A stretch of 32,651 nt of DNA, from NCBI RefSeq assembly GCF_000802305.1, contig NZ_JTDK01000013.1, forward strand, positions 1-32,651, given 5' to 3'. Positions 7,429-14,279 of this stretch are shown in pieces; positions within the stretch are counted from its first letter, which is position 1, and the number at the start of each line of letters is the position of its first letter. Origin of the DNA: Microbacterium mangrovi (GTDB lineage: Bacteria; Actinomycetota; Actinomycetes; Actinomycetales; Microbacteriaceae). Under the pieces are notes generated by a model. The model was not told where the DNA came from and made no database searches. It saw nothing but the letters and a program-made list of their open reading frames with translations. Both the position numbers and the translations under genes were made by a program.

Positions 7429-8745
7429 TCAGGCCGCGACATCGGTCGGCGTGCCGGACTTGATCGCCGACGTGACGAGGCCTGCCTCGAGGTCGAACTC
7501 GTTGCGGGTGTTCCGGCGGAAACCGAGCCAGCCGACGAGGAACCCGACCCCGGCGACCACGGACACGCCGATGTACAGCAGGCTCGGGTTGAACAGCACG
7601 AGCGCGGGCGTCACGATGTTCAGCGCCGCCGTCGCGAACCGCGACACCGCGTAGATGGTGCCCTGCGCAGTGGCGCGGAGCATCGTCGGGAACGACTCCT
7701 GCGTCCACACCTTCATGATCGTCTCGAAGCAGAACGCGCCGAAGAACACGGTCGCCACGGTGGCGATGATGATCGACGGGAGGCTGAAGCCGAGGACGAC
7801 CGGGAGGAGGTTCGCCGCGACGACGCCGATCGATCCGACCACGTAGTACGCCATGCGCAGCTTCGTGTCCACGACGGCCATGAACCACAGGGCGCCGACG
7901 ATCGCCGCGGGCATCGCGAGGATCGTCCAGGAGTTGTACTCCCCGATCGAGGCGTGCGACACGTTCACCGCGACGAAGGTGCCGAAGCTGCCCGCGACGC
8001 TCGTGGCCATCGCGGCCAGGGTGTAGTACCCGATCAGCGTCAGGAACGGGCGACGGTAGGCAGGTCGGGCGAAGTCGCGAAGACGCCCGCGCTCGGCGCG
8101 CACGGTGTGGATGCCGGCACGCCGCTCGTCCCGAGCGCGCAGCCACGTGGCCGACTCCGGAATCGTGAGCCGCAGCAGCAGCACGCCGAACGCGATCGCG
8201 GCGAAGGTGCCGAAGATGATGAGCCCGCCGGTCGGCCCCGCCGCCCCGACGTTGATCGCCAGGAGGACGGCGAGAACGATGCCGAACCCGCCGAGCAGGT
8301 TGGAGAAGACCAGGATCTTGCCGCGGTTGCGGTCCTGGGCCGCCTCCGAGATCGTCGCGAGGGCGACGGGGAGGTCCGCGCCCACGCCGATGCCGATCAG
8401 GGCGATGCCGATCAGCAGCGTCGGGAGCGCCAGCCCGAGGAGTGGGATGGCGGCGCCCACCGCGATGATCACCATGGTCACGATGAACACGGTCCGCCGG
8501 CCCCACCGGTCGCCGAGGCGCCCGCCGAGCAGGGACCCGATCGCGACGCCGGCGGTGAGGATGCCGGTGAGCAGGCCGACCTCGTTCGGAGTCAGCCCGG
8601 GCTTGCCCGGGGCGAGCGCCTGGAAGAGAACCAGCGCGATCGGGATGCCGGTCGTCACCCCGGTGTCGACGAACGTGGCCATGCCGCAGACGAATCCCAC
8701 CCACCAGGCATTGGGGGCGCGTCCGTCCGACCGTGATGTGACCAT
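7429..8745 (-). CDS. MFS transporter
   Basis: A 438-residue major facilitator protein with about twelve membrane segments. Motif A appears as GGRLGDRWGRR between segments two and three, and the segment-four region GIGVGADLPVALATISEAAQDRNRGK resembles metabolite:H+ symporters of the sugar or aromatic-acid type. The PESATWLR motif follows segment six. The start at 8745 is set by GAAGGAG 7 nt upstream; earlier in-frame ATGs have no such site. It is the first gene of the operon with the two esterases and the LLM enzyme, downstream of a LacI-family gene and an 18-bp palindrome. It probably imports the operon's substrate. Confidence 0.85.
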   Translation of the reverse strand: MVTSRSDGRAPNAWWVGFVCGMATFVDTGVTTGIPIALVLFQALAPGKPGLTPNEVGLLTGILTAGVAIGSLLGGRLGDRWGRRTVFIVTMVIIAVGAAIPLLGLALPTLLIGIALIGIGVGADLPVALATISEAAQDRNRGKILVFSNLLGGFGIVLAVLLAINVGAAGPTGGLIIFGTFAAIAFGVLLLRLTIPESATWLRARDERRAGIHTVRAERGRLRDFARPAYRRPFLTLIGYYTLAAMATSVAGSFGTFVAVNVSHASIGEYNSWTILAMPAAIVGALWFMAVVDTKLRMAYYVVGSIGVVAANLLPVVLGFSLPSIIIATVATVFFGAFCFETIMKVWTQESFPTMLRATAQGTIYAVSRFATAALNIVTPALVLFNPSLLYIGVSVVAGVGFLVGWLGFRRNTRNEFDLEAGLVTSAIKSGTPTDVAA

Positions 8746-8810
8746 GCGAGTACTCCTTCGTAGCCGGGTTGCTGGTCTCGCTCTCGAGCGTGATCCGTGT
8801 GAAATCATGG

Positions 8811-8836
8811 TGCTATACGGGTATAGCAACTGTCAA
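8811..8836 (-). promoter_or_regulatory. Palindromic operator and -35-like box upstream of the MFS operon
   Basis: TGCTATACGGGTATAGCA at 8811-8828 is an 18-bp inverted repeat with perfect 8-bp arms, lying 66 bp before the MFS start. On the minus strand a consensus TTGACA (complement of 8831-8836) lies just upstream of it, so the palindrome would cover the spacer and -10 of that promoter. The best -10 candidate (TAGCAC, 15-bp spacer) is weak. Binding by the adjacent LacI protein is inferred. Confidence 0.7.
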
Positions 8837-8865
8837 CCCGCGGGTCTCGATGGGTGCGAGACCGG

Positions 8866-9936
8866 TCAGCGGATGCCGGCCGGGGCGGCGATGGACGCCC
8901 CCGCAACCAGGGGCATCGGGATCCGTTCGGTGCGCGGCGCCGAGGGGTCTTCGAGCAGCATCCGCGCGGCGACCCTGCCGAGCTCTTCATGCGGGAGTGC
9001 GAGCGAGGTCAGGGTCGGCACCACGGCCTCCGTGAGCGGACTGCCGTCGAACCCGACGACCGACACGTCGCCCGGGACGTGGAGTCCGGCATCCTGCAGC
9101 GCCTGATAGGCACCCACCGCGACGGCGTCGTTGACGCAGATCAGCGCGGACGGGGTGCTCGAGGCCAGAAGGCGAGCCACGCTCGCGCGACCGTTGGCGA
9201 TGTCCCAGTCGCGCTCGATCGGCAGGGTTCCGGCGAGCTCGACGCCGGCTGCGTGGAGTGCGGTGCGGATGCCGGCCAGTCGTTCGGTCAGGGCGAGCGG
9301 ACTCCACCCGTGCCAGGCGGCGCCGCCGGTGACCCCGGCCTGGAAGGTGCCCACGAACCAGATCCTGTCACGGTGCCCCGCATTCAGCAGCGCCGCGGCC
9401 GCGGCTTCGCCGGCGGCCCGCTCGTCGGGGACCACCGCCGGCACCGAGTCGTCCGGCGACACGCAGTTCAGCAGCACGACCGGCGCCCGCTCGATCACCG
9501 CCGGGACCTCCACGCGTCGCGTGAACATCGAGGCGTAGATGAAGCCGTCGACGTCCCGGTTGAGGAGATTCTGGAGGACCCGCGCCTCGGCGGCCCGATC
9601 CCCCTCCGTCTCGACGGTGTACAGCAGGGCGTCGGCATCCCGCAGCGCCTGCAGCGCACCGCGGACCATCGAGTTCGCGAACGAGGTCGTCCCGATGAAG
9701 TCCGAGACCAGCGCGACGGTTCCGGACCTGCCGGTGCGGAGGGTCTTGGCCGTGGTGTTCGGACTGTACCCGAGCTCCTCGGCGGCATCCCGAACCCGGG
9801 CCACGGTCTCTTCGGAGATCCGCAGATCCGTCCTGCCGTTGAGCGCGAAGGACGCGGCCGAGCGCGAAACCCCGGCCAGGCGGGCGACGTCCGTCAGAGT
9901 CACGCGGCCCGTGCCGCTCTCGCTCCCCGACGCCAT
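8866..9936 (-). CDS. LacI-family transcriptional regulator
   Basis: A 356-residue LacI/GalR regulator. The helix-turn-helix VTLTDVARLAGVSRSAASFALNG (residues 12-34) is followed by the hinge ELGYSPNTTAKTLRTGRSGTVAL. The periplasmic-binding-like effector domain contains the usual ICVNDAVAVGAYQAL and VSVVGFDGSPLTEAVVPTLTSL. The start at 9936 follows GGAAGGGGAG by 5 nt. It lies directly upstream of the MFS-esterase-SGNH-LLM operon in the same direction, with a perfect palindrome in the gap, so it is probably that operon's repressor. The effector is probably a sugar or a released product. Confidence 0.88.
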   Translation of the reverse strand: MASGSESGTGRVTLTDVARLAGVSRSAASFALNGRTDLRISEETVARVRDAAEELGYSPNTTAKTLRTGRSGTVALVSDFIGTTSFANSMVRGALQALRDADALLYTVETEGDRAAEARVLQNLLNRDVDGFIYASMFTRRVEVPAVIERAPVVLLNCVSPDDSVPAVVPDERAAGEAAAAALLNAGHRDRIWFVGTFQAGVTGGAAWHGWSPLALTERLAGIRTALHAAGVELAGTLPIERDWDIANGRASVARLLASSTPSALICVNDAVAVGAYQALQDAGLHVPGDVSVVGFDGSPLTEAVVPTLTSLALPHEELGRVAARMLLEDPSAPRTERIPMPLVAGASIAAPAGIR

Positions 9937-9989
9937 CCGCACTCCCCTTCCCACCCAGCATAAGCGCGTCACCGCGCGGGCTTCGGACC

Positions 9990-10604
9990 TCAGTCGGCGA
10001 CCGAATCCCGGTCGGCGACGGTCAGCGTCCCCGCGAGGTCGAGGTCCGAGCTCGTGCCCTGCGCTCCGGCGCGGACGAGCAGCACGGCGCCGAGTGCCGT
10101 GCTCCAGAACGTCTTGACTTCGGCATCCAGCGGGCGGCCCAGCGTCCATCCGCGGTCGGCCGCGAGGCGGCTGAGATACCGCTCGGACTGCCGGAACAGC
10201 AGCTGCAGGTGCTTCTCGACCACGGGCGCCAGGTCCGGTTTGCTGACCGCCGCGGCCAGCGCCTTCGCGACGGTCGGAAGCGACGGGATCGCCAGGACCC
10301 CGCGGGCGATGTTGCTCCGAAACGTCGCCGCGTCGCCGGCGGCCCGCCCGAGGCGCTCGATCCGGCGCGTGTCGTGCAGCAACCCGAGGAACGCGGCGTG
10401 CACGAGCAGGGAGTCCTTCGAGCCGAAGTAGTAGGTCACCTGGTTCGGGAAGACGCCCGCCGCCTCGGCGATCTCCGACACGGTCGGCTCGGAACCGCGT
10501 CGCTCCGCGCACAACCGTGCGGCGGCCTCGATGATCCGATGCCGGGTCGCCTGACCGCGCACCGGCTCGGCAACGGTCCGGGGCTCTGCTCGATCTCGCA
10601 CCAC
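9990..10604 (-). CDS. TetR-family regulator divergent from the KAS II gene
   Basis: A 204-residue TetR protein. The HTH is PTVSEIAEAAGVFPNQVTYYFGSKDSLLVHAAF (about residues 40-72), followed by a helical effector domain. The GTG at 10604 is preferred. The -10-like TACAAT (minus strand, complement of 10611-10616) lies exactly 6 nt before it, giving a leaderless start. An in-frame ATG at 10622 falls inside the operator and would add six residues. The gene is divergent from the FabF-like gene, with two copies of the palindrome TTGTATG-N-CATACAA between them. It probably represses both genes; an acyl-CoA or acyl-ACP ligand would be in keeping with other lipid-gene TetR proteins, but this is inference. 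Confidence 0.8.
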   Translation of the reverse strand: MVRDRAEPRTVAEPVRGQATRHRIIEAAARLCAERRGSEPTVSEIAEAAGVFPNQVTYYFGSKDSLLVHAAFLGLLHDTRRIERLGRAAGDAATFRSNIARGVLAIPSLPTVAKALAAAVSKPDLAPVVEKHLQLLFRQSERYLSRLAADRGWTLGRPLDAEVKTFWSTALGAVLLVRAGAQGTSSDLDLAGTLTVADRDSVAD

Positions 10605-10611
10605 GCCTCGA

Positions 10612-10654
10612 TTGTATGGCATACAAATCCCGTGCTAGTTTGTACGCCATACAA
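10612..10654. promoter_or_regulatory. Two TetR operators and fabF/tetR divergent promoters
   Basis: TTGTATGGCATACAA at 10612-10626 is a perfect 15-bp inverted repeat. TTGTACGCCATACAA at 10640-10654 is the same site with one mismatch. The centres are 28 bp apart. On the plus strand, TTGTAT (10612-10617) and TAGTTT (10636-10641), 18 bp apart, can serve as -35 and -10 for the fabF-like gene. On the minus strand, TACAAT inside operator 1 is the -10 for the TetR gene. Occupancy would therefore block both promoters. Confidence 0.78.
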
Positions 10655-10668
10655 GAAAGGTGCGTGTC

Positions 10669-11895
10669 ATGCGATCAGAAGACGTCGTCGTCACCGGGTA
10701 CGGAGCGATCACGCCGCTCGGGCAGGACGTCGCCTCCTCCTGGGGGGCGCTGCTGGCCGGGGATTCCGGGCTGACCCGCGGGGCGCTCGACGGGCAGGGC
10801 GACACGGGGATGCCGGACGTGATCGCGGGCCGGATGGCGGTCGACCCGGCCACTCTGCTGGCGCCGGTCGTCGCCAGGCGCGCGGACCGCTCGCAGCAGG
10901 CCGCTCTGGTCGCCGCGGCCGAGGCCTGGGCCGACGCGGGGAGCCCGCAGGTCGACCCGGAACGGCTCGCATCCGCCATCGGCACCGGGATCGGCGGAGT
11001 CCACACCCTTCTCCACGAGGACGACGTGCTGGAGACGCAGGGTCTTCGCCGCGTCTCACCGCGCGCAGTGCCCATGCTGATGGCCAACGCCGCCGCCGCC
11101 CTCGTCAGCATCGAGTACGGTGCACAGGCCGGCTCGTACACGCCCGTGTCGGCCTGCTCGTCCGGCGCGGAGGCGATCGCGCTCGGTGCCCGGCTGATCC
11201 GCGCCGGCGAAGCGGACGTGGTGATCGCCGGCGGCACCGAAGCCGCCCTCACGCCGATCACCGTGGCCGGGTTCCTGCAGACCCGCGCCCTCTCCCGCCA
11301 CGACGGCGACCCGGCCGCCGCGTCGCGCCCGTTCGCCGCCGACCGCAGCGGGTTCGTCCTGGCCGAGGGCGCCGCGGTGCTGATCCTGGAGTCCGCCGCA
11401 CATGCCCGCGCTCGCGGCGCCCGCATCCGCGCGGTCCTCGCCGGTGCCGGCATCGCCGCGGACGCCCATCACATCACCGCGCCCGTCCCCGAGGGCACCG
11501 GGCAGATCTCGGCGATGCGCAAGGCCCTCGCCCAGGCCCGGCTCGCCCCGGAGGAGATCAGCCACGTCAACGCCCACGCGACCGGCACGCCGGTCGGAGA
11601 CGCCCCCGAGGCGAACGCGATCAACGCGGTCTTCGGCCGCGCGACGGTCACCGCACCGAAGGCGGCCCTCGGTCACCTGTTCGGCGCGGCCGGGGCGATC
11701 GAAGCGCTCATCGCCGTCCTGAGTGTGGAGCACGGCGTCATCCCGCCCACCCGCAACCTGAGCGAGGCGAACATCGACCCGGCGATCGACCTCGACGTCG
11801 TCACCGGGCGCCGAGACGCTCCGCAGCACGCGGTGCTCTCCAACTCCTTCGGGTTCGGCGGGCAGAACGTGTCCCTCGTCTTCACGGACGCGTAG
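10669..11895 (+). CDS. fabF: 3-oxoacyl-ACP synthase II (KAS II, FabF-like)
   Basis: A 408-residue condensing enzyme of normal KAS II length. The Cys-His-His triad is intact: C163 in PVSACSSGAEA, H303 in NAHATGTPVGD and H336 in KAALGHLFGAAGA with the neighbouring K331. The C-terminal NSFGFGGQNVSLVF is typical. It elongates acyl-ACP with malonyl-ACP in fatty acid (or related) synthesis in the cytoplasm. The ATG at 10669 follows GAAAGG by 8 nt; a GTG at 10660 overlaps that site. No ACP, FabD or FabH gene is adjacent, so this is a stand-alone, TetR-controlled condensing enzyme. It could be a housekeeping FabF or an inducible accessory one. Confidence 0.85.
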   Translation: MRSEDVVVTGYGAITPLGQDVASSWGALLAGDSGLTRGALDGQGDTGMPDVIAGRMAVDPATLLAPVVARRADRSQQAALVAAAEAWADAGSPQVDPERLASAIGTGIGGVHTLLHEDDVLETQGLRRVSPRAVPMLMANAAAALVSIEYGAQAGSYTPVSACSSGAEAIALGARLIRAGEADVVIAGGTEAALTPITVAGFLQTRALSRHDGDPAAASRPFAADRSGFVLAEGAAVLILESAAHARARGARIRAVLAGAGIAADAHHITAPVPEGTGQISAMRKALAQARLAPEEISHVNAHATGTPVGDAPEANAINAVFGRATVTAPKAALGHLFGAAGAIEALIAVLSVEHGVIPPTRNLSEANIDPAIDLDVVTGRRDAPQHAVLSNSFGFGGQNVSLVFTDA

Positions 11896-11927
11896 CGGCC
11901 GACGACCCCGGCGCCGCTGTTTCCTCG

Positions 11928-11971
11928 TGTGACGTCACAAACGCCCACGAGCGCGGCAAGGACCGTAGGGT
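11928..11971 (+). promoter_or_regulatory. Promoter of the cysteine leader/transsulfuration operon with upstream palindrome
   Basis: TAGGGT at 11966-11971 is a TANNNT -10 hexamer. It ends 7 nt before the ATG at 11979, so the transcript would start at or next to that ATG. No -35 consensus is seen. Instead the perfect 12-bp palindrome TGTGACGTCACA (11928-11939) is centred about 45 bp upstream of the predicted start, a position typical for an activator. The binding protein is unknown. Confidence 0.55.
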
Positions 11972-11978
11972 CGGGGTC

Positions 11979-12005
11979 ATGCAGACCTGTCGCTGTCGTC
12001 ACTGA
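11979..12005 (+). CDS. Leaderless cysteine-containing leader peptide (8 aa, MQTCRCRH)
   Basis: An eight-codon ORF, ATG CAG ACC TGT CGC TGT CGT CAC TGA, starts 7 nt after a -10-like hexamer and ends 76 nt before the start of a cystathionine beta-synthase-like gene. Two of its eight codons are Cys (TGT), in the repeat CRCR. Cysteine is rare in proteins, and the following genes make cysteine. Known cysteine-responsive leader peptides in mycobacteria work by ribosome stalling on Cys codons when charged Cys-tRNA is scarce. The same role is inferred here from position, composition and the hairpins that follow. No experimental support is visible, and a nine-codon ORF alone could be chance. Confidence 0.65.
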   Translation: MQTCRCRH

Positions 12006-12041
12006 GGGCCCTCGCCCCCCCTTTCGCGACCCCTGACAGTC

Positions 12042-12074
12042 TCCCGCGCCTCGGCGGGACCAGAATCTCTGGAG
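12042..12074 (+). promoter_or_regulatory. Hairpins sequestering the ribosome site of the CBS-like gene
   Basis: Two adjacent stems lie between the leader peptide and the GTG at 12082. The first pairs TCCCGC (12042-12047) with GCGGGA (12054-12059) around a 6-nt loop. The second pairs CCAGA (12060-12064) with TCTGG (12068-12072) around ATC. The Shine-Dalgarno GGAG (12071-12074) is partly inside the second stem. A ribosome paused on the leader could change this folding. The mechanism is inferred. Confidence 0.55.
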
Positions 12075-12081
12075 CATCCTC

Positions 12082-13074
12082 GTGCACTACGCGACCAGCG
12101 TCGCCGACCTCGTCGGCAACACTCCCCTCGTCCGGTTGAACCACGTCGTCGCGGGCATCCGCGCGACCGTGCTGGCGAAGGTGGAGTACTTCAACCCCGG
12201 CGGCTCGTCCAAGGACCGGATCGCCGCACGCATCCTCGACGCCGCGGAACGCGCGGGTCAACTGCGACCGGGCGGGACGATCGTCGAACCCACGAGCGGC
12301 AACACCGGCGTCGGGCTGGCCCTCGTGGCACGACAGCGCGGTTACCGGTGCATCTTCGTCGTGCCCGACAAGTTCCTCGGCGAGAAGATCGCGGTGCTGC
12401 GCGCGCTCGGCGCGGAGGTGGTGGTCACCGAAACGAACGTCCCGCCGGAGGATCCGCGGTCGTACTACAGCGTGTCGGACCGGCTGGTCCAGGAGATCCC
12501 GGGGGCGTTCAAGCCGAACCAGTTCGCCAACCCGAACGGGCCGCGGAGCCACTTCGAGACCACCGGCCCGGAGATCTGGCGCGACACCGACGGCCGGGTC
12601 ACCCACTTCGTGGCGGGGATCGGCACGGGCGGCACGATCAGCGGAGCGGGCCGGTACCTGAAGGAGGCGTCCGGAGGCGCGGTCACCGTCGTGGGCGCGG
12701 ACCCGGACGGATCCCTCTACTCGGGCGGCCCGGTGCACGGCTACAAGGTGGAGGGCGTCGGCGAGGACTTCTTCCCCGACACGTTCGACCCGTCGGTCGT
12801 CGACCGGTACGAGCGCGTCACCGATGCGGAATCCTTCGCGATGACCCGACGCCTGGCACGGGAGGAGGCCCTGCTGGTCGGCGGCTCGAGCGGGATGGCG
12901 GTCGTCGCTGCGCTGCGCACCGCCCGCGACCTCGGTCCCGACGACGTCGTCGTCGTGCTGCTGCCCGACCACGGTCGCGCCTACCTCAGCAAGATCTTCG
13001 ACGACGGCTGGATGCAGGCCAACGGTTTCGACCTCGCGCCCGAGGCGGGCGCCCCGGAAAGGAGCACTCTGTGA
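12082..13074 (+). CDS. Cystathionine beta-synthase-like PLP enzyme lacking CBS domains
   Basis: A 330-residue fold-type II PLP enzyme. The Schiff-base lysine is K44 in NPGGSSKDRIAAR; SGNTG (72-76) and GTGGT (181-185) form the cofactor phosphate and substrate loops. GYKVEGVGEDFFP resembles the EGIGEDF segment of bacterial cystathionine beta-synthases, and the pairing with a gamma-lyase-like gene also favours that role (serine + homocysteine to cystathionine). Cysteine synthase is the alternative. Full-length actinobacterial CBS proteins usually carry a C-terminal CBS-domain pair; here the protein stops at the end of the catalytic domain. The GTG at 12082 has GGAG 7 nt upstream. The gene overlaps the next by 4 nt (GTGA) and follows a Cys leader peptide. 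Confidence 0.85.
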   Translation: MHYATSVADLVGNTPLVRLNHVVAGIRATVLAKVEYFNPGGSSKDRIAARILDAAERAGQLRPGGTIVEPTSGNTGVGLALVARQRGYRCIFVVPDKFLGEKIAVLRALGAEVVVTETNVPPEDPRSYYSVSDRLVQEIPGAFKPNQFANPNGPRSHFETTGPEIWRDTDGRVTHFVAGIGTGGTISGAGRYLKEASGGAVTVVGADPDGSLYSGGPVHGYKVEGVGEDFFPDTFDPSVVDRYERVTDAESFAMTRRLAREEALLVGGSSGMAVVAALRTARDLGPDDVVVVLLPDHGRAYLSKIFDDGWMQANGFDLAPEAGAPERSTL

Positions 13075-14228
13075 ACATCGATCGGCTGCACGGGTTCGAC
13101 TCCCTCGCCGTCCACGCCGGCCAGGACTTCGACCCCACGACGGGGGCCGTGATCCCTCCCGTGCATTTCTCGAGCACCTATGCCCAGGACGGCATCGGCG
13201 GTCTGCGCGGCGGGTACGAGTACGGGCGCAGCGGCAACCCCACGCGCACCGCCCTGCAGGAGCAGCTGGCCGCGATCGAAGGCGGGGCGCACGCACTGTC
13301 GTTCGCGTCGGGGCTGGCTGCGGAGGACGCGCTGCTGCGCGCAGTGCTGCGGCCCGGCGACGAAGTGCTCCTCGGCAACGACGTCTACGGCGGCACGTAC
13401 CGGCTCATCGCCCGGGTCCTCGGGCCGTGGGGCGTCACCGTGCGCGTCGTCGACATGACCGACACGGCCGCGGTGGCCGCGGCGCTCGAGGAGCGCCCGG
13501 CCCGCATCCTGTGGGTCGAGACGCCGTCGAATCCCCTCCTCAAGGTCAGTGACATCGCCGAGCTGGCCCGGCTCGGCCACGCCGCGGGTTCGCTCGTCGT
13601 CGTGGACAACACGTTCGCGTCGCCGGCACTGCAGCAGCCCATCCGCCACGGCGCCGACGTCGTCGTGCACTCGGTCACGAAGTACCTCGGCGGCCACTCG
13701 GACGTCGTCGGCGGCGCGCTCGTCTTCCGCGACGACACCGTGTTCGACGAGACCGCCTTCCTGCAGTACGCGGTCGGTGCGGTGTCCGGTCCCCTGGACG
13801 CGTGGCTCACCACGCGCGGCATCAAGACCCTCGCGGTGCGGATGCAGCGACACAGCGAGAACGCGCTGGCCGTGGCATCCTTCCTGGCCGCCGACGACCG
13901 CGTCAGCGCCGTGCACTACCCCGGTCTCGCCACCCATCCGCAGCACGAGCTGGCGTCCCGGCAGATGTCCTCATTCGGGGGAATCGTGTCGCTCGAGCTG
14001 GAGGATGCCGCCACGGCACGGCGCTTCGTGGAATCCACCCGCCTGTTCCAGCTGGCGGAGTCGCTGGGCGGGGTCGAGTCGCTGGTCAACTACCCCGACG
14101 CGATGACGCACGCCTCCGTGCGAGGGACGGAGCTGGCCGTTCCCGAGACCCTGGTGCGTCTCTCGGTCGGCATCGAGAGCGCCGACGACCTCGTCACCGA
14201 TCTCGCCGCCGCCCTCGACGTGCTCTGA
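13071..14228 (+). CDS. Cystathionine gamma-lyase/synthase (Cys/Met metabolism PLP family)
   Basis: A 385-residue fold-type I PLP enzyme of the usual length. YEYGRSGNPTR (49-59) contacts the PLP phosphate, VVDNTFASP (177-185) carries the PLP-binding Asp, and the lysine is K204 in HSVTKYLGGHSDVVGG. It interconverts cystathionine with cysteine + 2-oxobutyrate (lyase) or makes cystathionine from an activated homoserine (synthase). Operon pairing with the CBS-like gene favours the lyase direction, completing reverse transsulfuration. The GTG start at 13071 follows GGAAAGGAG by 6 nt and overlaps the preceding TGA. It is convergent with the transporter/monooxygenase operon across a strong inverted repeat. 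Confidence 0.85.
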   Translation: MNIDRLHGFDSLAVHAGQDFDPTTGAVIPPVHFSSTYAQDGIGGLRGGYEYGRSGNPTRTALQEQLAAIEGGAHALSFASGLAAEDALLRAVLRPGDEVLLGNDVYGGTYRLIARVLGPWGVTVRVVDMTDTAAVAAALEERPARILWVETPSNPLLKVSDIAELARLGHAAGSLVVVDNTFASPALQQPIRHGADVVVHSVTKYLGGHSDVVGGALVFRDDTVFDETAFLQYAVGAVSGPLDAWLTTRGIKTLAVRMQRHSENALAVASFLAADDRVSAVHYPGLATHPQHELASRQMSSFGGIVSLELEDAATARRFVESTRLFQLAESLGGVESLVNYPDAMTHASVRGTELAVPETLVRLSVGIESADDLVTDLAAALDVL

Positions 14229-14238
14229 CCGGCCGCGT

Positions 14239-14278
14239 CTTCCGGGAGAGGATGCCGGGCGGCATCCCCTCCCGGAAG
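14239..14278. terminator. Bidirectional terminator hairpin
   Basis: A 40-nt inverted repeat lies between convergent genes. CTTCCGGGAG pairs with CTCCCGGAAG, then GGATGCCG with CGGCATCC, with a single A/C mismatch and a GG loop, giving 19-nt arms. It ends just before the stop codon of the minus-strand gene. There is no T-run. Its position fits termination from both sides. Confidence 0.8.
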
Positions 14279-14279
14279 A

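Noticed and set aside
6611..8704. Continuous upstream extension of the SGNH hydrolase frame
   Set aside because: The extension runs out of frame through the MFS and alpha/beta-hydrolase genes. The ATGA overlap and SGNH domain limits fix the start at 6610.
11894..11918. Hairpin AGCGGC/GCCGCT after the fabF-like gene as terminator
   Set aside because: Only six pairs with a 13-nt loop, and no T-run beyond GTTT. Possible but not supported enough to list.
12004..12013. GAGGGCCCTC as an intrinsic terminator hairpin after the leader peptide
   Set aside because: The palindrome has no loop and no T-run, so it is too weak to call as a terminator. It may still matter in alternative folding.
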